Assembly (NCBI GenBank): GCA_026225235.1
Contig: JAMFSK010000041.1
Location: 1 to 64,000 of the forward strand
DNA: 64,000 nt
DNA from: Burkholderiales bacterium
Lineage (GTDB): Bacteria > Pseudomonadota > Gammaproteobacteria > Burkholderiales > Burkholderiaceae
Direction: 5' to 3'
Below the pieces are notes generated by a model that did not search any database, was not told the DNA's origin, and saw nothing but the letters and a program-made list of their open reading frames with translations. Positions 9,474 through 20,329 of this stretch are shown here, in pieces (the stretch's first letter is position 1; every line of letters begins with the position of its first letter). Made by a program: the position numbers and the translations under genes.

Positions 9474-11017
9474 GCGCGAGTCCACCGCTCAACGATGCCC
9501 GCCTGGTAGTGGATGTGATTGCATGGCTGCGCGAGCGGACCGGCGAACTGGCGAACCTGCACGCCGACTCCCGTGCACTCGCTACGGGCGACGTCTTTCT
9601 CGCGTATGCAGTCGACGGCGCCGACAACCGCTCGCATGCCCTCGATGCGATTCGTCAGGGTGCGAGCTGCGTGCTTTGGCAGAGTGACGACGGCGTCGTG
9701 CCGCCGGACTCGATCGAACATCTGCTGCCGGTTCCGTCGCTCGACCGGCTCGCGGGTTCCATTGCGAGTGCGTGGTACGACGAGCCGAGCCACGCGATGA
9801 ATGTGATCGGCATCACCGGCACCAACGGCAAGACTTCGTGCAGCCACTGGATTGCTCAAGCACTCAGCCGCGTTGGCCAACCGTGTGGCGTCATCGGTAC
9901 GCTCGGCGTGGGCTTGCTGTCGGGCCATCTTGTCGCGACGGGTTTTACGACGCCGGATGCCCCCCAGCTCCAACGCACGTTGGCACGTTTGCGCGACGAT
10001 GGCGCTCGGGCGGTCGCGATGGAAGTGTCTTCCCATGCCCTGCATCAGGGTCGGGTGAATGGCACGGCGTTCAACGTCGCCCTGTTCACGAACCTTACGC
10101 AGGACCACCTCGACTACCACGGCACATTCGAAGCCTACGAGGCCGCGAAAGCCCGGTTATTCGATTGGTCGGGCCTCAAGGCCGCGGCGATCAACCGCGA
10201 CGATCCGGCCGGTCTGCGCTTGCTTGCGACGCCGCGCGCGGGTGTGCAGGCCATCGCTTACGGAATCGGTGACCTGCCCGACACCCTGGCGCCCGGTGTC
10301 GCGTCGATTGCCGCGAAGCGGGTCCGTTCGACGGCTAACGGGACGGCGTTTCACCTCGAGTCCGATTGGGGCAGCGCCGATCTTGAAGTCGCGACGCTCG
10401 GCGAATTTAACGTCCATAACTTGCTCGCTGTGTTCGGTGCCTTGCTTGCCAGTGATATTCCCTTCGGTGCGGCAGTCGCCCAGCTTGCAAGAATCGAATC
10501 CGTGCCGGGTCGCATGCAACGGATCGGCGGCCGAATTGCCGCAGATGAGCCGCTGGTCGTGATCGACTATGCCCATACGCCCGATGCCCTCGAAAAGACT
10601 CTCGACGCCCTGCGTCCTGTGGCCGCCGTGCGCAAGGGCAAACTCGTGTGCGTGTTCGGCTGCGGCGGCGATCGTGACGCGGGCAAACGCCCGAAGATGG
10701 GCGCGATCGCCGAACGGCTCGCCGATCACGTCGTGTTGACGAGCGACAACCCGCGCACGGAAGTGCCGGGTGCGATCCTCTCGCAGATTGCCTCCGGCAT
10801 GCAGCACGCCGATCGCGCGCGACTGATCGAAGACCGCGCGAGCGCGATCCTTCAGGCGGTCCGTGGCGCGGCGCGCGAGGACGTGGTGGTGCTCGCCGGC
10901 AAGGGACACGAAGCGACACAGGAAATCATGGGCCGCAAGCGCGCGTTCTCCGATCTCGACCACGCCCGGCTGGCACTGGCTGCGCGCGTCACCAAAGCTC
11001 ACGGGGAGGGCGCATGA
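9470..11017 (+). CDS. murE: UDP-MurNAc-L-Ala-D-Glu--meso-diaminopimelate ligase MurE
   Basis: MurE adds the third amino acid to the peptidoglycan stem in the cytoplasm, using ATP. The protein has 515 residues. The ATP-binding loop GTNGKTS starts at Gly117 (Lys121). The segment YHGTFEAYEAAKARLF contains the carbamylated-lysine region. The motif DNPR at 426-429 is the usual mark of meso-diaminopimelate specificity, as expected for a Gram-negative. AAGGTG lies just upstream of ATG 9470. The end overlaps murF by ATGA. Confidence 0.96.
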   Translation: MSASPPLNDARLVVDVIAWLRERTGELANLHADSRALATGDVFLAYAVDGADNRSHALDAIRQGASCVLWQSDDGVVPPDSIEHLLPVPSLDRLAGSIASAWYDEPSHAMNVIGITGTNGKTSCSHWIAQALSRVGQPCGVIGTLGVGLLSGHLVATGFTTPDAPQLQRTLARLRDDGARAVAMEVSSHALHQGRVNGTAFNVALFTNLTQDHLDYHGTFEAYEAAKARLFDWSGLKAAAINRDDPAGLRLLATPRAGVQAIAYGIGDLPDTLAPGVASIAAKRVRSTANGTAFHLESDWGSADLEVATLGEFNVHNLLAVFGALLASDIPFGAAVAQLARIESVPGRMQRIGGRIAADEPLVVIDYAHTPDALEKTLDALRPVAAVRKGKLVCVFGCGGDRDAGKRPKMGAIAERLADHVVLTSDNPRTEVPGAILSQIASGMQHADRARLIEDRASAILQAVRGAAREDVVVLAGKGHEATQEIMGRKRAFSDLDHARLALAARVTKAHGEGA

Positions 11018-12558
11018 GCATGCTGACCCTGCGCGAAGCGGCTTCGCTGGTGCCTGGTTCAACGATCCTCGGCGACGAGCACATTGCGTTCGACCGTATC
11101 TCGACCGATAGCCGCACGGTCGGTCCGGGCGATTTGTTCGTCGCGCTCAAGGGCGAGAACTTCGACGCACATGACTTTCTCGACCAGATCGCCGAGCGTC
11201 AGGCGACGGCAGTGCTCGTCTCGCGCAGTCCGGCTGACTCGAGCATTCCGGGCCTGCGTGTCACCGACACGCGCGTAGCGCTCACGGACCTCGCCCATGG
11301 CTGGCGCGCGAAGTTCGCGCTGCCGCTGGTGGCGGTCACGGGTAGCAATGGCAAGACGACGGTCAAAGGGATGATCGCGTCGATCTTCGTCGCAGCAGTA
11401 GGAGAGGGCGCCCGGCTCGCGACGGCGGGGAACCTGAACAACGACATCGGCGTGCCGCTCACCTTGCTGCGACTGAACGGTTCGCACAAGCTCGCGGTGG
11501 TCGAGCTCGGCATGAACCACCCCGGCGAAACCGAATTGCTTGCCCGTATCGCACAGCCGACGATCGGGCTGATCAACAACGCCCAGCGTGAGCATCAGGA
11601 ATTCATGTCGACGGTCGAAGCGGTCGCGCTCGAACACGCGAGCGTGATCCACGCACTGCCGGACGGCGGCCATGCCGTGTTTCCGGCCGATGACGCCTAT
11701 GCAGGGATCTGGCGCGTTGCCGCGACGGATCGGCAGATCGTCGATTTCGCGCTCGAGCAGGATGAGTTGGTTGAATCGGGCGATGCACCGGCGCCAACCC
11801 CACCCACCGAGCATGGCAGCCGACGCGCACGTGCTCGCGCCAGCGCGCTCCCGCCGATCGATCGCGAGGCTGTGGCCCACGCGGCGGTGCGCGGGCGTCG
11901 CCTGCCTGACGGTCGATTGCACATCGACACGCCGGCGGGTGCAATCGATGTTGCGCTCAATGTGATCGGCGATCACAACCTGCGCAACGCGCTGGCCGCC
12001 GCGGCGGCCGCCTATTCAGCAGGTGTCTCGCTCGACGCGATCCAGGCCGGCCTCGAAGGTTTCGAACCCGTCGCCGGACGCCTGCAACGCAAGCAGGCGA
12101 AGCGTGCGCCGTTCGAAGGTATCGCCGTGATCGACGACACCTACAACGCGAACCCCGATTCGATGCGCGCGGCGATTGCCGTGCTTGCCGCCGCCGCCAG
12201 TCCGCGCGTGCTCGTGATCGGCGACATGGGCGAGGTCGGCGACTACAGCGCCGCCTTCCATCGCGAGATCGGCGAGTTTGCGCGCGAGCAGGGCATCGAT
12301 GCGATGTATGCGCTCGGCGCTGAATCCCTTGCCTCGGTTCAGGCGTTCGGTGCGCAGGCCCGGCATTTCGAAACGCTCGATGCGCTGCTTGAAGCGTTGC
12401 TCGCCGCACCGCTCGACGTCACACATGCAGTAAGCGGCACCGCGGGCGAGACACCCCGCGGCACGATTCTCGTCAAGGGCTCGCGTTTCATGCGCATGGA
12501 GCGCGTGGTGCAGGCCCTGACACTGGAAGCAGCGCCGGGCTCGCCCGGCGCGCATTAA
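11014..12558 (+). CDS. murF: UDP-MurNAc-tripeptide--D-Ala-D-Ala ligase MurF
   Basis: MurF adds D-Ala-D-Ala to the UDP-MurNAc-tripeptide, completing the cytoplasmic stem peptide. The protein has 514 residues against roughly 450-470 in typical members. The ATP loop GSNGKTT is at 110-116, the segment ELGMNHPGE follows, and VIDDTYNANPDSMRAAI marks the C-terminal domain. The extra length is an insert of about 40 residues near 247-290 rich in Ala, Pro and Arg (EQDELVESGDAPAPTPP and on). It overlaps murE by ATGA, and mraY starts 12 bases after its stop. Confidence 0.95.
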   Translation: MSMLTLREAASLVPGSTILGDEHIAFDRISTDSRTVGPGDLFVALKGENFDAHDFLDQIAERQATAVLVSRSPADSSIPGLRVTDTRVALTDLAHGWRAKFALPLVAVTGSNGKTTVKGMIASIFVAAVGEGARLATAGNLNNDIGVPLTLLRLNGSHKLAVVELGMNHPGETELLARIAQPTIGLINNAQREHQEFMSTVEAVALEHASVIHALPDGGHAVFPADDAYAGIWRVAATDRQIVDFALEQDELVESGDAPAPTPPTEHGSRRARARASALPPIDREAVAHAAVRGRRLPDGRLHIDTPAGAIDVALNVIGDHNLRNALAAAAAAYSAGVSLDAIQAGLEGFEPVAGRLQRKQAKRAPFEGIAVIDDTYNANPDSMRAAIAVLAAAASPRVLVIGDMGEVGDYSAAFHREIGEFAREQGIDAMYALGAESLASVQAFGAQARHFETLDALLEALLAAPLDVTHAVSGTAGETPRGTILVKGSRFMRMERVVQALTLEAAPGSPGAH

Positions 12559-12570
12559 GAGGGAAGGAAG

Positions 12571-13740
12571 ATGTTACTGGCCCTGGCGCAGTGGCTGCAG
12601 AACGATGCAAGCTTCTTGCGCGTGATCAACTACCTGACGTTTCGTGCAGTGATGGCGGCGATGACTTCGCTCACCATCGGGCTCGTCTGCGGCCCGTGGG
12701 TGATCCGCAAGCTCACGCAGCTCAAGGTCGGGCAAGCGGTGCGGACCAACGGCCCGCAAACGCACCTGGTCAAGTCCGGCACCCCGACCATGGGCGGCGT
12801 GCTGGTGCTGCTCGCCATCGCGATTTCGACCTTGCTGTGGGCTGACCTGACCAACCGCTTTATCTGGATCGTGCTGCTCGTGACCTTTGGTTTCGGCCTG
12901 GTCGGCTGGGTCGACGACTATCGCAAGGTCGTGCACAAAGACCCGCGCGGCATGCCCTCGCGCGAAAAGTATTTCTGGCAATCCGTGATCGGCCTGTTTG
13001 CCGCGGTCTATCTCGCATTCAGTGTCTCGGAAGCGAGCAACGCGCGCGTGTACGACCTGTTCATGGCGTGGGTTCACAGCGGCTTCTCGCTCGAGCTGCC
13101 CGCGCGGACCGACTTGATGGTGCCGTTCTTCAAGTCGATCAGCTATCCGCTCGGCACGCTCGGCTTCATTGCGCTCACCTATTTCGTGATCGTGGGTTCG
13201 AGCAACGCGGTCAATCTGACGGATGGTCTCGACGGCCTCGTGATCATGCCCGTCGTGCTGGTCGGCAGCGGGCTCGGCGTGTTCGCCTATGTAATGGGCA
13301 GCGCGGTCTATTCGAAATACCTGTTGTTCCCGCATATCCCGGGTGCCGGCGAACTGCTGATCTTCTGTACCGCGATGTCGGGCGCGGGGCTCGCCTTTCT
13401 CTGGTACAACACGCACCCCGCCCAGGTCTTCATGGGTGATGTCGGCGCGCTCGCCCTGGGTGGCGCGCTCGGCACGATTGCCGTGATCGTCCGGCAGGAG
13501 ATCGTGCTGTTCGTGATGGGCGGGATCTTCGTGGTCGAAACGCTGTCGGTGATGCTCCAGGTTTCGTGGTTCAAGTTTACCAAGCGGCGCTTCGGCGAAG
13601 GCCGCCGGATTTTCCGGATGGCGCCCTTGCATCACCATTTCGAATTGTCGGGCTGGAAGGAAACGCAGGTCGTCGTGCGGTTCTGGATCATCACCTTGAT
13701 GCTGGTGCTGATCGGTCTGTCGACGTTGAAGCTGCGCTGA
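12571..13740 (+). CDS. mraY: Phospho-N-acetylmuramoyl-pentapeptide transferase MraY
   Basis: MraY transfers phospho-MurNAc-pentapeptide from UDP to undecaprenyl phosphate, making lipid I at the inner membrane. The protein has 389 residues, the usual size, with about ten membrane helices. Diagnostic segments are [27 protein letters not shown] with the aspartate pair, [30 protein letters not shown] and the histidine-rich loop [15 protein letters not shown] gagggaaggaag ribosome binding site fills the gap after murF. Confidence 0.96.
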   Translation: MLLALAQWLQNDASFLRVINYLTFRAVMAAMTSLTIGLVCGPWVIRKLTQLKVGQAVRTNGPQTHLVKSGTPTMGGVLVLLAIAISTLLWADLTNRFIWIVLLVTFGFGLVGWVDDYRKVVHKDPRGMPSREKYFWQSVIGLFAAVYLAFSVSEASNARVYDLFMAWVHSGFSLELPARTDLMVPFFKSISYPLGTLGFIALTYFVIVGSSNAVNLTDGLDGLVIMPVVLVGSGLGVFAYVMGSAVYSKYLLFPHIPGAGELLIFCTAMSGAGLAFLWYNTHPAQVFMGDVGALALGGALGTIAVIVRQEIVLFVMGGIFVVETLSVMLQVSWFKFTKRRFGEGRRIFRMAPLHHHFELSGWKETQVVVRFWIITLMLVLIGLSTLKLR

Positions 13741-13848
13741 GTGTCGAGCGAGTTTGAAGTGCGTCACCACGAAGGTGCGGTGCAAGCAGATTCGGGTTAC
13801 GTCAATGCATTAACCGGGCCGCCCAGCGGCCCAACAAGGAAAGCCTGA
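13741..13848 (+). CDS. Possible 35-codon micro-ORF between mraY and murD
   Basis: GTG 13741 follows the mraY stop directly and in the same frame, and the frame stays open until TGA 13846-13848, one base before murD ATG 13850. The peptide starts [20 protein letters not shown]. It could be a mini-gene, a read-through tail of mraY, or just an open gap. murD has its own ribosome binding site (aaggaaag, about 13836-13843), so coupling is not required. Weak case taken alone; listed because three other gaps in the cluster look alike. Confidence 0.2.
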   Translation: MSSEFEVRHHEGAVQADSGYVNALTGPPSGPTRKA

Positions 13849-13849
13849 G

Positions 13850-15454
13850 ATGTTCGGCGATTTGCAACGACCGACAGTGCTGGTATTGGGGCTCGGGGAA
13901 TCGGGCCTGGCGATGGTGCGCTGGTGCGCGCGCCATGGCTGCCGGCTGCGCGTCGCCGATACGCGCGAGTCGCCGCCGAACCGTACGGCGCTGGAAGCTG
14001 ACGGCTTGCGTGCCGAGTTTGTCGGCGGCGCGTTCTCGCCCGCTTTGCTTGACGACGGCATCGAGCTGGTCGGCATCAGCCCTGGCCTGTCGCCGCTTGC
14101 GCCCGATGTGGCGCCTCTCCTTGCGGCTGCGCGCGAACGGGGTATCCCGGTCTGGGGCGAACTCGAATTTTTCGCGCAGGCACTCAGAACGCTTGGCGAG
14201 AATGGCTACGCGCCGAAGATCCTGGCGATTACCGGCACCAACGGCAAGACCACGACGACGCAATTGACCGGTCTGCTCTGCCAGCGTGCGGGCAAGTCGG
14301 TGGCCGTTGCGGGCAACATCAGTCCGGCCGCGCTAGACAAACTGTCTGAAGCGATCGACTCGACGGCGTTGCCTCAGATTTGGGTGCTGGAGTTGTCGAG
14401 CTTCCAGCTCGAGACGGCCTACACCTTCACGCCGCATGCGGCGACTGTGCTGAATATCACGCAGGATCATCTCGACTGGCATGGTGGTCTCGATGCGTAT
14501 GCGGCGGCCAAAAGCCGGATCTTCGGCGCGCAGACAGTGCGTGTTCTGAACCGCGATGACGCACGCGTGATGGCCTTGGCGAAGACAGTGTCCACAACCA
14601 CGACCGCGTCGGGCACCGGCGCGAAGTCGTCAGGTGCGTCCAGCGCTTCCGGTGCACAGGCATCGAGCGCCACCGCGGTTGACAGCACGGACGCCGTGGC
14701 GCGCGTGGTGACGTTTGGTCTCGACAAGCCCACGCAGGATGGCGACTTCGGCCTGCTGCGGGAGTCGGGTCTCGCCTGGCTGGTTCATTGCGTCGACGAG
14801 GCCGACACGCCGCCCGAAAGCACCTCGACGCGCCGTCGCCGGACGCCCGGCATCGAGCCGGAGATTGCGATCAAGCGCCTGATGCCGGTCGACGCGTTGC
14901 ATATCCGTGGCTTGCACAACGCGGCCAATGCACTCGCCGCGCTTGCGCTGGCGCGCGCGATCGACCTGCCGCTCGCGGCCTTGTTGCACGGCCTGCGTGA
15001 GTACCGCGGCGAACCGCACCGTGTCGAAACGATCGCGACGTTCGACGGTGTCGACTATGTCGACGACAGCAAAGGCACGAACGTCGGCGCGACGGTGGCC
15101 GCACTCGATGGTCTCGCGCAACGCATCGTGCTGATCGCCGGTGGCGAAGGCAAGGGTCAGGATTTTGCGCCGCTCGCCGCGCCCGTAGCCCGCTGGTGCC
15201 GCGCGGTGATGCTGATTGGCCGCGATGCGGCAGTGATTCGCACCGCACTCACCGATACAGGTGTGGCGCTGCATGAACATGCGACGCTCGAAGACGCGAC
15301 ACGTGCGGCAGCGACACTGGCGCAAGAGGGCGACGCCGTGCTGTTGTCACCTGCGTGTGCGAGCTTCGACATGTTCCGCAACTATGCGCATCGCGCTGAA
15401 GTATTCCATGCGACGGTCGACGACATCGCCGCGGACCGGGGAGTGGTGCTATGA
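13850..15454 (+). CDS. murD: UDP-MurNAc-L-Ala--D-Glu ligase MurD with inserts
   Basis: MurD adds D-glutamate to UDP-MurNAc-L-alanine. The protein has 534 residues against about 440-500 usually. The N-terminal UDP domain begins [16 protein letters not shown], the ATP loop GTNGKTTT starts at Gly129 (Lys133), and [18 protein letters not shown] marks the C-terminal domain. Two stretches look inserted in the central domain: Ser248 to about 281, almost pure Ser/Thr/Gly/Ala, and 316-338, rich in Thr, Ser and Arg. The reading frame is intact throughout. It overlaps ftsW by ATGA. Confidence 0.95.
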   Translation: MFGDLQRPTVLVLGLGESGLAMVRWCARHGCRLRVADTRESPPNRTALEADGLRAEFVGGAFSPALLDDGIELVGISPGLSPLAPDVAPLLAAARERGIPVWGELEFFAQALRTLGENGYAPKILAITGTNGKTTTTQLTGLLCQRAGKSVAVAGNISPAALDKLSEAIDSTALPQIWVLELSSFQLETAYTFTPHAATVLNITQDHLDWHGGLDAYAAAKSRIFGAQTVRVLNRDDARVMALAKTVSTTTTASGTGAKSSGASSASGAQASSATAVDSTDAVARVVTFGLDKPTQDGDFGLLRESGLAWLVHCVDEADTPPESTSTRRRRTPGIEPEIAIKRLMPVDALHIRGLHNAANALAALALARAIDLPLAALLHGLREYRGEPHRVETIATFDGVDYVDDSKGTNVGATVAALDGLAQRIVLIAGGEGKGQDFAPLAAPVARWCRAVMLIGRDAAVIRTALTDTGVALHEHATLEDATRAAATLAQEGDAVLLSPACASFDMFRNYAHRAEVFHATVDDIAADRGVVL

Positions 15455-16749
15455 ATTTCATTCAGGGGTTGCTCTCACGTCTGACCGGCGCGCGTAGCGC
15501 GATGCCGGACAGCACGGCATCGGCATCGCCGATGCGCGGCGGCGCGCTCGGCACGTCGCGTCGCGCCAGTGGATCTGGCAGCGGCCTCGACCGGATCAGC
15601 CCGACACGCTCGAAGATGCTCGAATACGATCACACCCTGATGTGGGTCGTGATCGCCTTGCTCGGGCTTGGGCTTGTGATGGTCTACTCGGCGTCGATCG
15701 CGATGCCGGATTCGCCGAAGTATTCGGCCTATACGACCAATCACTTTCTGATCCGTCACATCGTTTCGCTCGTGGTCGGTCTGGTCGCGGCGGTGTTCGT
15801 CTTCCGTATCCCGATCAACACCTGGGACAAATGGGCGCCCAAGTTGTTCGTGTTTTCGCTTTTTTTGCTCGTGATCGTGCTGGTCCCGCATATCGGCAAG
15901 GGCGTGAACGGCGCACGCCGGTGGATTCCGCTCGGCATCACGAATATGCAGCCGTCGGAAATCATGAAGCTCGCCGTGACGATCTACGCGGCGAACTACA
16001 CGGTGCGCAAACAAGAATTCATGCACAGCTTCAGCAAGGGCTTTTTGCCGATGGCCTTCGCGGTCGGCACGGTCGGTGCGATGCTGCTGCTCGAGCCCGA
16101 CATGGGCGCTTTTATGGTGATCGCCGCGATCGCCATGGGCCTGCTGTTCCTGGGTGGCGTCAACGCCAAACTGTTCGGCGGCCTCGTGTTGACCGCGGTC
16201 GGCACCTTCAGCTTGCTGGTCTGGGCATCGCCGTGGCGACGTGCCCGGATCTTCGCCTACCTCGATCCGTGGGACGAGCAATACGCGCAGGGCAAGGCGT
16301 ATCAGCTCACGCACTCGCTGATCGCGTTTGGCCGGGGCGAATGGTTCGGCGTCGGTCTGGGCGGCAGTGTCGAAAAACTCAACTACCTGCCCGAAGCCCA
16401 TACCGACTTCATCCTCGCGGTGATCGGCGAGGAGCTCGGCTTCGTCGGCGTGCTGGTGGTGATCCTGTTGTTCTACTGGATCGTGCGCCGCGCGTTCGAG
16501 ATCGGCCGTCAGGCCCTCGCGCTCGACCGCGTCTTCGCCGGACTCGTCGCCAAGGGAATCGGCCTGTGGATCGGTGCGCAGACCTTTATCAATATGGGCG
16601 TGAACCTCGGCTTGCTGCCGACCAAGGGCCTGACCTTGCCGCTCGTCTCGTTCGGCGGCTCGGGGATTTTGCTCAACTGCATTTCGATCGCGCTGCTGCT
16701 GCGCGTCGATTATGAAAACCGCGTCCTGATGCGCGGAGGCAAGGTATGA
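15451..16749 (+). CDS. ftsW: Septal peptidoglycan glycosyltransferase FtsW
   Basis: FtsW is the SEDS-family polymerase that works with FtsI at the septum. It has 432 residues with about ten membrane helices. A polar N-terminal tail of about 55 residues, rich in Ser, Gly and Arg, precedes the first helix ([20 protein letters not shown]). SEDS signatures include [55 protein letters not shown] and [15 protein letters not shown]. It overlaps murD and murG by ATGA at its two ends. Confidence 0.96.
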   Translation: MNFIQGLLSRLTGARSAMPDSTASASPMRGGALGTSRRASGSGSGLDRISPTRSKMLEYDHTLMWVVIALLGLGLVMVYSASIAMPDSPKYSAYTTNHFLIRHIVSLVVGLVAAVFVFRIPINTWDKWAPKLFVFSLFLLVIVLVPHIGKGVNGARRWIPLGITNMQPSEIMKLAVTIYAANYTVRKQEFMHSFSKGFLPMAFAVGTVGAMLLLEPDMGAFMVIAAIAMGLLFLGGVNAKLFGGLVLTAVGTFSLLVWASPWRRARIFAYLDPWDEQYAQGKAYQLTHSLIAFGRGEWFGVGLGGSVEKLNYLPEAHTDFILAVIGEELGFVGVLVVILLFYWIVRRAFEIGRQALALDRVFAGLVAKGIGLWIGAQTFINMGVNLGLLPTKGLTLPLVSFGGSGILLNCISIALLLRVDYENRVLMRGGKV

Positions 16750-17840
16750 GTCACGCGCGCACCCTGATGGTGATGGCTGGTGGCACCGGTGGACATGTGT
16801 TCCCGGGGCTCGCGGTCGCCCATCGGATGCAGGCGCAGGGCTGGCGCGTGGTGTGGCTCGGCAACCCCGGCGGCATGGAAGCGACGCTGGTGCCGAAGCA
16901 CGGTATCCCGATCGAGTTCGTGCAGTTTGGCGGACTGCGCGGCAAGGGCCTGATGACCTTGTTGAAGCTGCCGCTGAATCTGCTGCGGGCGTGCTCGCAA
17001 AGTCTCGGGGTATTGCGCCGGATCCAGCCCGATGTCGTGCTCGGCATGGGCGGCTACATCACCTTCCCCGCGGGCGTGATGGCCGCGCTGACCGGGCGGC
17101 CGCTCGTCTTGCACGAACAGAATTCGATCGCGGGCCTCGCGAACCGGGTGCTCGCCAAACTGGCGAAGCGGGTGCTCGTTGCGTTTCCCGGCGCGTTGCC
17201 CGGTGGCGAATGGACCGGCAACCCGATTCGCGAAGAACTCCGCGACATGCCGACGCCGGCCGAGCGCTATGCGAGCCGCAGTGGTCCGCTCAAGCTGCTG
17301 GTGGTGGGGGGCAGTCTCGGTGCCGCGGCGCTCAATGAAATCGTGCCGCTCGCGCTCGCGCAACTGCCCGAGGCGGGGCGGCCACATGTGGTTCACCAGG
17401 CGGGCGTCAAGCACATCGGCGCCCTTAAGACGTACTACGAGAATGCGGGCCTCGGCCACGATCCGTCGATCCGGCTGGTGCCTTTTATCGACGACATGGC
17501 GAGCGCTTACGCGGAAGCGGATCTTGTGATCTGCCGCTCGGGCGCGATGACGGTCGCCGAGATTGCCGCAGTCGGTGTGGCGGCGCTCTTCGTGCCGTTT
17601 CCGCATGCGGTCGACGATCACCAGACGAGCAATGGTCGCTTTCTCGCGGACCATGGCGGCGCGCTGCTGATCCAGCAACGTGAGTTGACCGTCGAAGGGC
17701 TCGTCACCTGGATCGGTGCGCAGACGCGCGCAAGCCTCACCGCGATGGCGGTTCATGCGCGCGAATGCGCGAAGCCCGACGCGACCGAAGTAGTCGCGGG
17801 CGTCTGCGCCGCCGTCGCGCAAGGCAAGGAATCACCATGA
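16746..17840 (+). CDS. murG: Lipid II synthase MurG (UDP-GlcNAc transferase)
   Basis: MurG adds GlcNAc to lipid I on the cytoplasmic face of the membrane. It has 364 residues, the normal size, and a GT-B fold. Visible motifs are [18 protein letters not shown] (first glycine-rich loop), [43 protein letters not shown] (second glycine-rich loop) and [17 protein letters not shown] with the donor-binding region [14 protein letters not shown]. It overlaps ftsW and murC by ATGA. Confidence 0.97.
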   Translation: MSHARTLMVMAGGTGGHVFPGLAVAHRMQAQGWRVVWLGNPGGMEATLVPKHGIPIEFVQFGGLRGKGLMTLLKLPLNLLRACSQSLGVLRRIQPDVVLGMGGYITFPAGVMAALTGRPLVLHEQNSIAGLANRVLAKLAKRVLVAFPGALPGGEWTGNPIREELRDMPTPAERYASRSGPLKLLVVGGSLGAAALNEIVPLALAQLPEAGRPHVVHQAGVKHIGALKTYYENAGLGHDPSIRLVPFIDDMASAYAEADLVICRSGAMTVAEIAAVGVAALFVPFPHAVDDHQTSNGRFLADHGGALLIQQRELTVEGLVTWIGAQTRASLTAMAVHARECAKPDATEVVAGVCAAVAQGKESP

Positions 17841-19225
17841 AGCACATCGTCAAGAATATTCACTTTGTCGGAATCGGCGGCGCCGGCATGAGCGGTATCG
17901 CTGAAGTCCTGCTCAACCTCGGCTATCGGGTCAGCGGCTCGGACCTCGGCCGCAGCGCCGTGACCGAGCGCCTGATCGCGCTTGGCGCCAAGGTGGCGTT
18001 TGGACATGACGCGGCCAATATCGAAGGCGCGAACGCCGTGGTCGTCTCGACCGCCGTGCGCTCGGACAACCCCGAGGTGCTCGCCGCGCGCCAGAAACGC
18101 GTCCCGATCGTGCCGCGCGCGGTGATGCTCGCCGAACTGATGCGCCTCAAGCAGGGCATTGCGATCGCCGGCACACATGGCAAGACCACCACGACCAGCC
18201 TCGTCGCGAGCGTGCTCGCTGCCGGCGGACTCGATCCGACCTTCGTGATCGGCGGCCGCCTCAACAGCGCCGGTGCGAACGCGCGGCTCGGCACGGGCGA
18301 CTTCATCGTGGCCGAGGCCGACGAGTCTGACGCTTCGTTCCTGAACCTGTTCCCGGTGATCGAGGTGATCACCAATATCGATGCGGACCATATGGATACG
18401 TATGGTCACGACTTCGCGCGGCTCAAGCAGGCGTTCATCGAATTCACCCACCGCCTGCCCTTCTACGGCATCGCGGTGCTCTGCGTTGACGATCCGAGCG
18501 TGCGCGAGATCGTGCCGTTCGTGTCCAAGCCGATCATCCGCTATGGCTTTGTGCAGGATGCGCAGGTCCGCGCGGTCGATGTCGTGGCGCGCGCGGGCAA
18601 GATGTTTTTCACGGTCTTGCGTGAAGAGGCGCCCCCCATGCAGATCGAACTGAACCTGCCGGGGACACATAATGTGCAAAATGCACTCGCCGCGATAGCG
18701 ATTGCGACTGAACTTGAGGTCGCAGATGCCGATATCCAGAAAGCACTCGCTGAATTCAACGGCGTTGGCCGGCGCTTTCAGCGCTTCGGCGAAGTGCCGA
18801 TCGCGCAGGGAACTTACACGCTGATCGACGACTATGGGCATCACCCGGTCGAGATGGCAGCGACCATTGCCGCAGCGCGCGGGGCCTTTCCGGACCGTCG
18901 CCTTGTGCTTGCATTCCAGCCGCACCGCTTTACGCGTACGCGTGACTGTTTCGAAGATTTTGTAAAAGTGCTGTCGACCGTCGACGGTCTGGTCCTGACC
19001 GAGGTCTATGCGGCGGGAGAAGCGCCGATCGTCGCTGCCGACGGCCGTGCCCTCGCGCGTGCCATTCGCGTGGCCGGCAAGGTCGAGCCGGTGTTTGTCG
19101 AGACCGTCGACGAGGTGCCTGACGCACTAGCGGGTTTCGTACAGGATGGCGATGTCGTCATCACGATGGGCGCGGGCTCGATTGGTACCGTGCCGGGGCG
19201 TCTGGTGCAGGAACAGAAAGTTTGA
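17837..19225 (+). CDS. murC: UDP-N-acetylmuramate--L-alanine ligase MurC
   Basis: MurC adds the first amino acid, L-alanine, to UDP-MurNAc. With ATG 17837 it has 462 residues. The N-terminal nucleotide domain reads [18 protein letters not shown], the ATP loop is [12 protein letters not shown], and [16 protein letters not shown] and [11 protein letters not shown] mark the later domains. The frame is open further upstream to 17765, but that would run deep into murG; the ATGA overlap with murG fits the rest of the operon. Its stop overlaps a small downstream ORF that leads to ddl. Confidence 0.96.
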   Translation: MKHIVKNIHFVGIGGAGMSGIAEVLLNLGYRVSGSDLGRSAVTERLIALGAKVAFGHDAANIEGANAVVVSTAVRSDNPEVLAARQKRVPIVPRAVMLAELMRLKQGIAIAGTHGKTTTTSLVASVLAAGGLDPTFVIGGRLNSAGANARLGTGDFIVAEADESDASFLNLFPVIEVITNIDADHMDTYGHDFARLKQAFIEFTHRLPFYGIAVLCVDDPSVREIVPFVSKPIIRYGFVQDAQVRAVDVVARAGKMFFTVLREEAPPMQIELNLPGTHNVQNALAAIAIATELEVADADIQKALAEFNGVGRRFQRFGEVPIAQGTYTLIDDYGHHPVEMAATIAAARGAFPDRRLVLAFQPHRFTRTRDCFEDFVKVLSTVDGLVLTEVYAAGEAPIVAADGRALARAIRVAGKVEPVFVETVDEVPDALAGFVQDGDVVITMGAGSIGTVPGRLVQEQKV

Positions 19226-19290
19226 TTGGCAAGATGGGCAGTCGCGGTCAACGCTGCGCGAGGCGGCGCGTTTTGAAGTGCCGGCCATGA
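19222..19290 (+). CDS. Possible 22-residue micro-ORF bridging murC and ddl
   Basis: TTG 19222 overlaps the murC stop as TTGA. The frame runs 22 codons to TGA 19288-19290, which overlaps the proposed ddl start ATG 19287 as ATGA. The peptide is very basic ([20 protein letters not shown] at the start). An internal ATG at 19234 could also be used. Same architecture as the ftsI-murE and ftsQ-ftsA gaps; function, if any, would be coupling of translation. Confidence 0.35.
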   Translation: MIGKMGSRGQRCARRRVLKCRP

Positions 19291-20282
19291 AGGCGGATGA
19301 AGCCAGGGACAACGGTTTGACTGAGATCGGGAAGAGCGGAGTGGATCCGAAAGCATTTGGAAAAGTGGCCGTGCTGATGGGCGGCGAATCGGCTGAGCGC
19401 GAGGTGTCGCTGAACTCGGGCCGGCTGGTGCTCGCCGCGCTGCGCGAACGCGGCGTCGATGCGCATGCATTCGATCCGTCCGAGCGCGCGCTGTTCGACC
19501 TGCAGCGCGAAGGTTTCGTGCGCGTGTTCAATGCGCTGCACGGCGGCTATGGCGAGAACGGCACCTTGCAGGGCGCGCTCGAATTCCTCGGCATCCGCTA
19601 CAGCGGAACAGGCGTGCTTGGCTCGGCGCTCGGCATGGACAAGCTGCGCAGCAAGCTGATCTGGCAGCAGACCGGTATCCCGACGCCGCCGTTCGAGATC
19701 GTTCATCGGGGCGAAGACTACGCGGCACGGGTCGATGCGCTGGTCGCAAAGCTTGGCTTGCCGCTGTTCGTCAAGCCGGCGAGTGAAGGATCGAGCGTCG
19801 CGGTGATCAAGGTGAAGTCGGCGGATGCGCTCGCGAGTGCGCTCGCCGAAGCTGCGCAGTTCGACCCGATCGTGCTGGTCGAGAAGAGTATCGACGGCGG
19901 TGGCGAATTCACGCTGTCTATCGCGGGCGAACTCGACTTGCCGATTATCCGGATCGTGCCTGCGGGAGAGTTTTACGACTATCACGCCAAGTACATTGCG
20001 AACGACACGCAGTACCTGATTCCGAGCGGGCTGAGCGAGGCGGATGAAAACCGCTTCAAGGCGCTCTCGCGGCGCGCGTTCGAAGTGCTCGGCTGCAGTG
20101 ACTGGGGCCGTGCGGACTTCATGCTCGATGTCGACGGGAACCCGTATTTCCTCGAGGTGAACACAGCGCCGGGGATGACGGATCACTCGCTGCCACCGAA
20201 GGCCGCGCGTGCGGTCGGCATCAGCTACGCGGACCTTGTCATGACGGTGCTTGCACAGACCCTTGAGACACAAAAGAAATAG
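19287..20282 (+). CDS. ddl: D-alanine--D-alanine ligase
   Basis: Ddl joins two D-alanines with ATP to supply MurF. With ATG 19287 it has 331 residues. The N-terminal signature [20 protein letters not shown], the HGGYGENG loop, the ATP-grasp segment [16 protein letters not shown] and the metal site [16 protein letters not shown] are present. The start is uncertain: GTG 19341 lies nearer to the conserved part ([12 protein letters not shown]), and the open frame extends upstream to 19146. I prefer 19287 because of the ATGA junction with the small ORF before it. Some species carry a second ddl elsewhere; this is the dcw-linked (DdlB) type. Confidence 0.92.
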   Translation: MKADEARDNGLTEIGKSGVDPKAFGKVAVLMGGESAEREVSLNSGRLVLAALRERGVDAHAFDPSERALFDLQREGFVRVFNALHGGYGENGTLQGALEFLGIRYSGTGVLGSALGMDKLRSKLIWQQTGIPTPPFEIVHRGEDYAARVDALVAKLGLPLFVKPASEGSSVAVIKVKSADALASALAEAAQFDPIVLVEKSIDGGGEFTLSIAGELDLPIIRIVPAGEFYDYHAKYIANDTQYLIPSGLSEADENRFKALSRRAFEVLGCSDWGRADFMLDVDGNPYFLEVNTAPGMTDHSLPPKAARAVGISYADLVMTVLAQTLETQKK

Positions 20283-20329
20283 TCCAATTTGAACTGATTG
20301 CAAACGAAACGAACTGAACGCACCGAACC

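Noticed and set aside
7168-9627. An 819-residue open frame on the minus strand opposite ftsI
   Set aside because: Arg-rich, no known family, and exactly opposite a well-supported gene; a shadow frame caused by high G+C.
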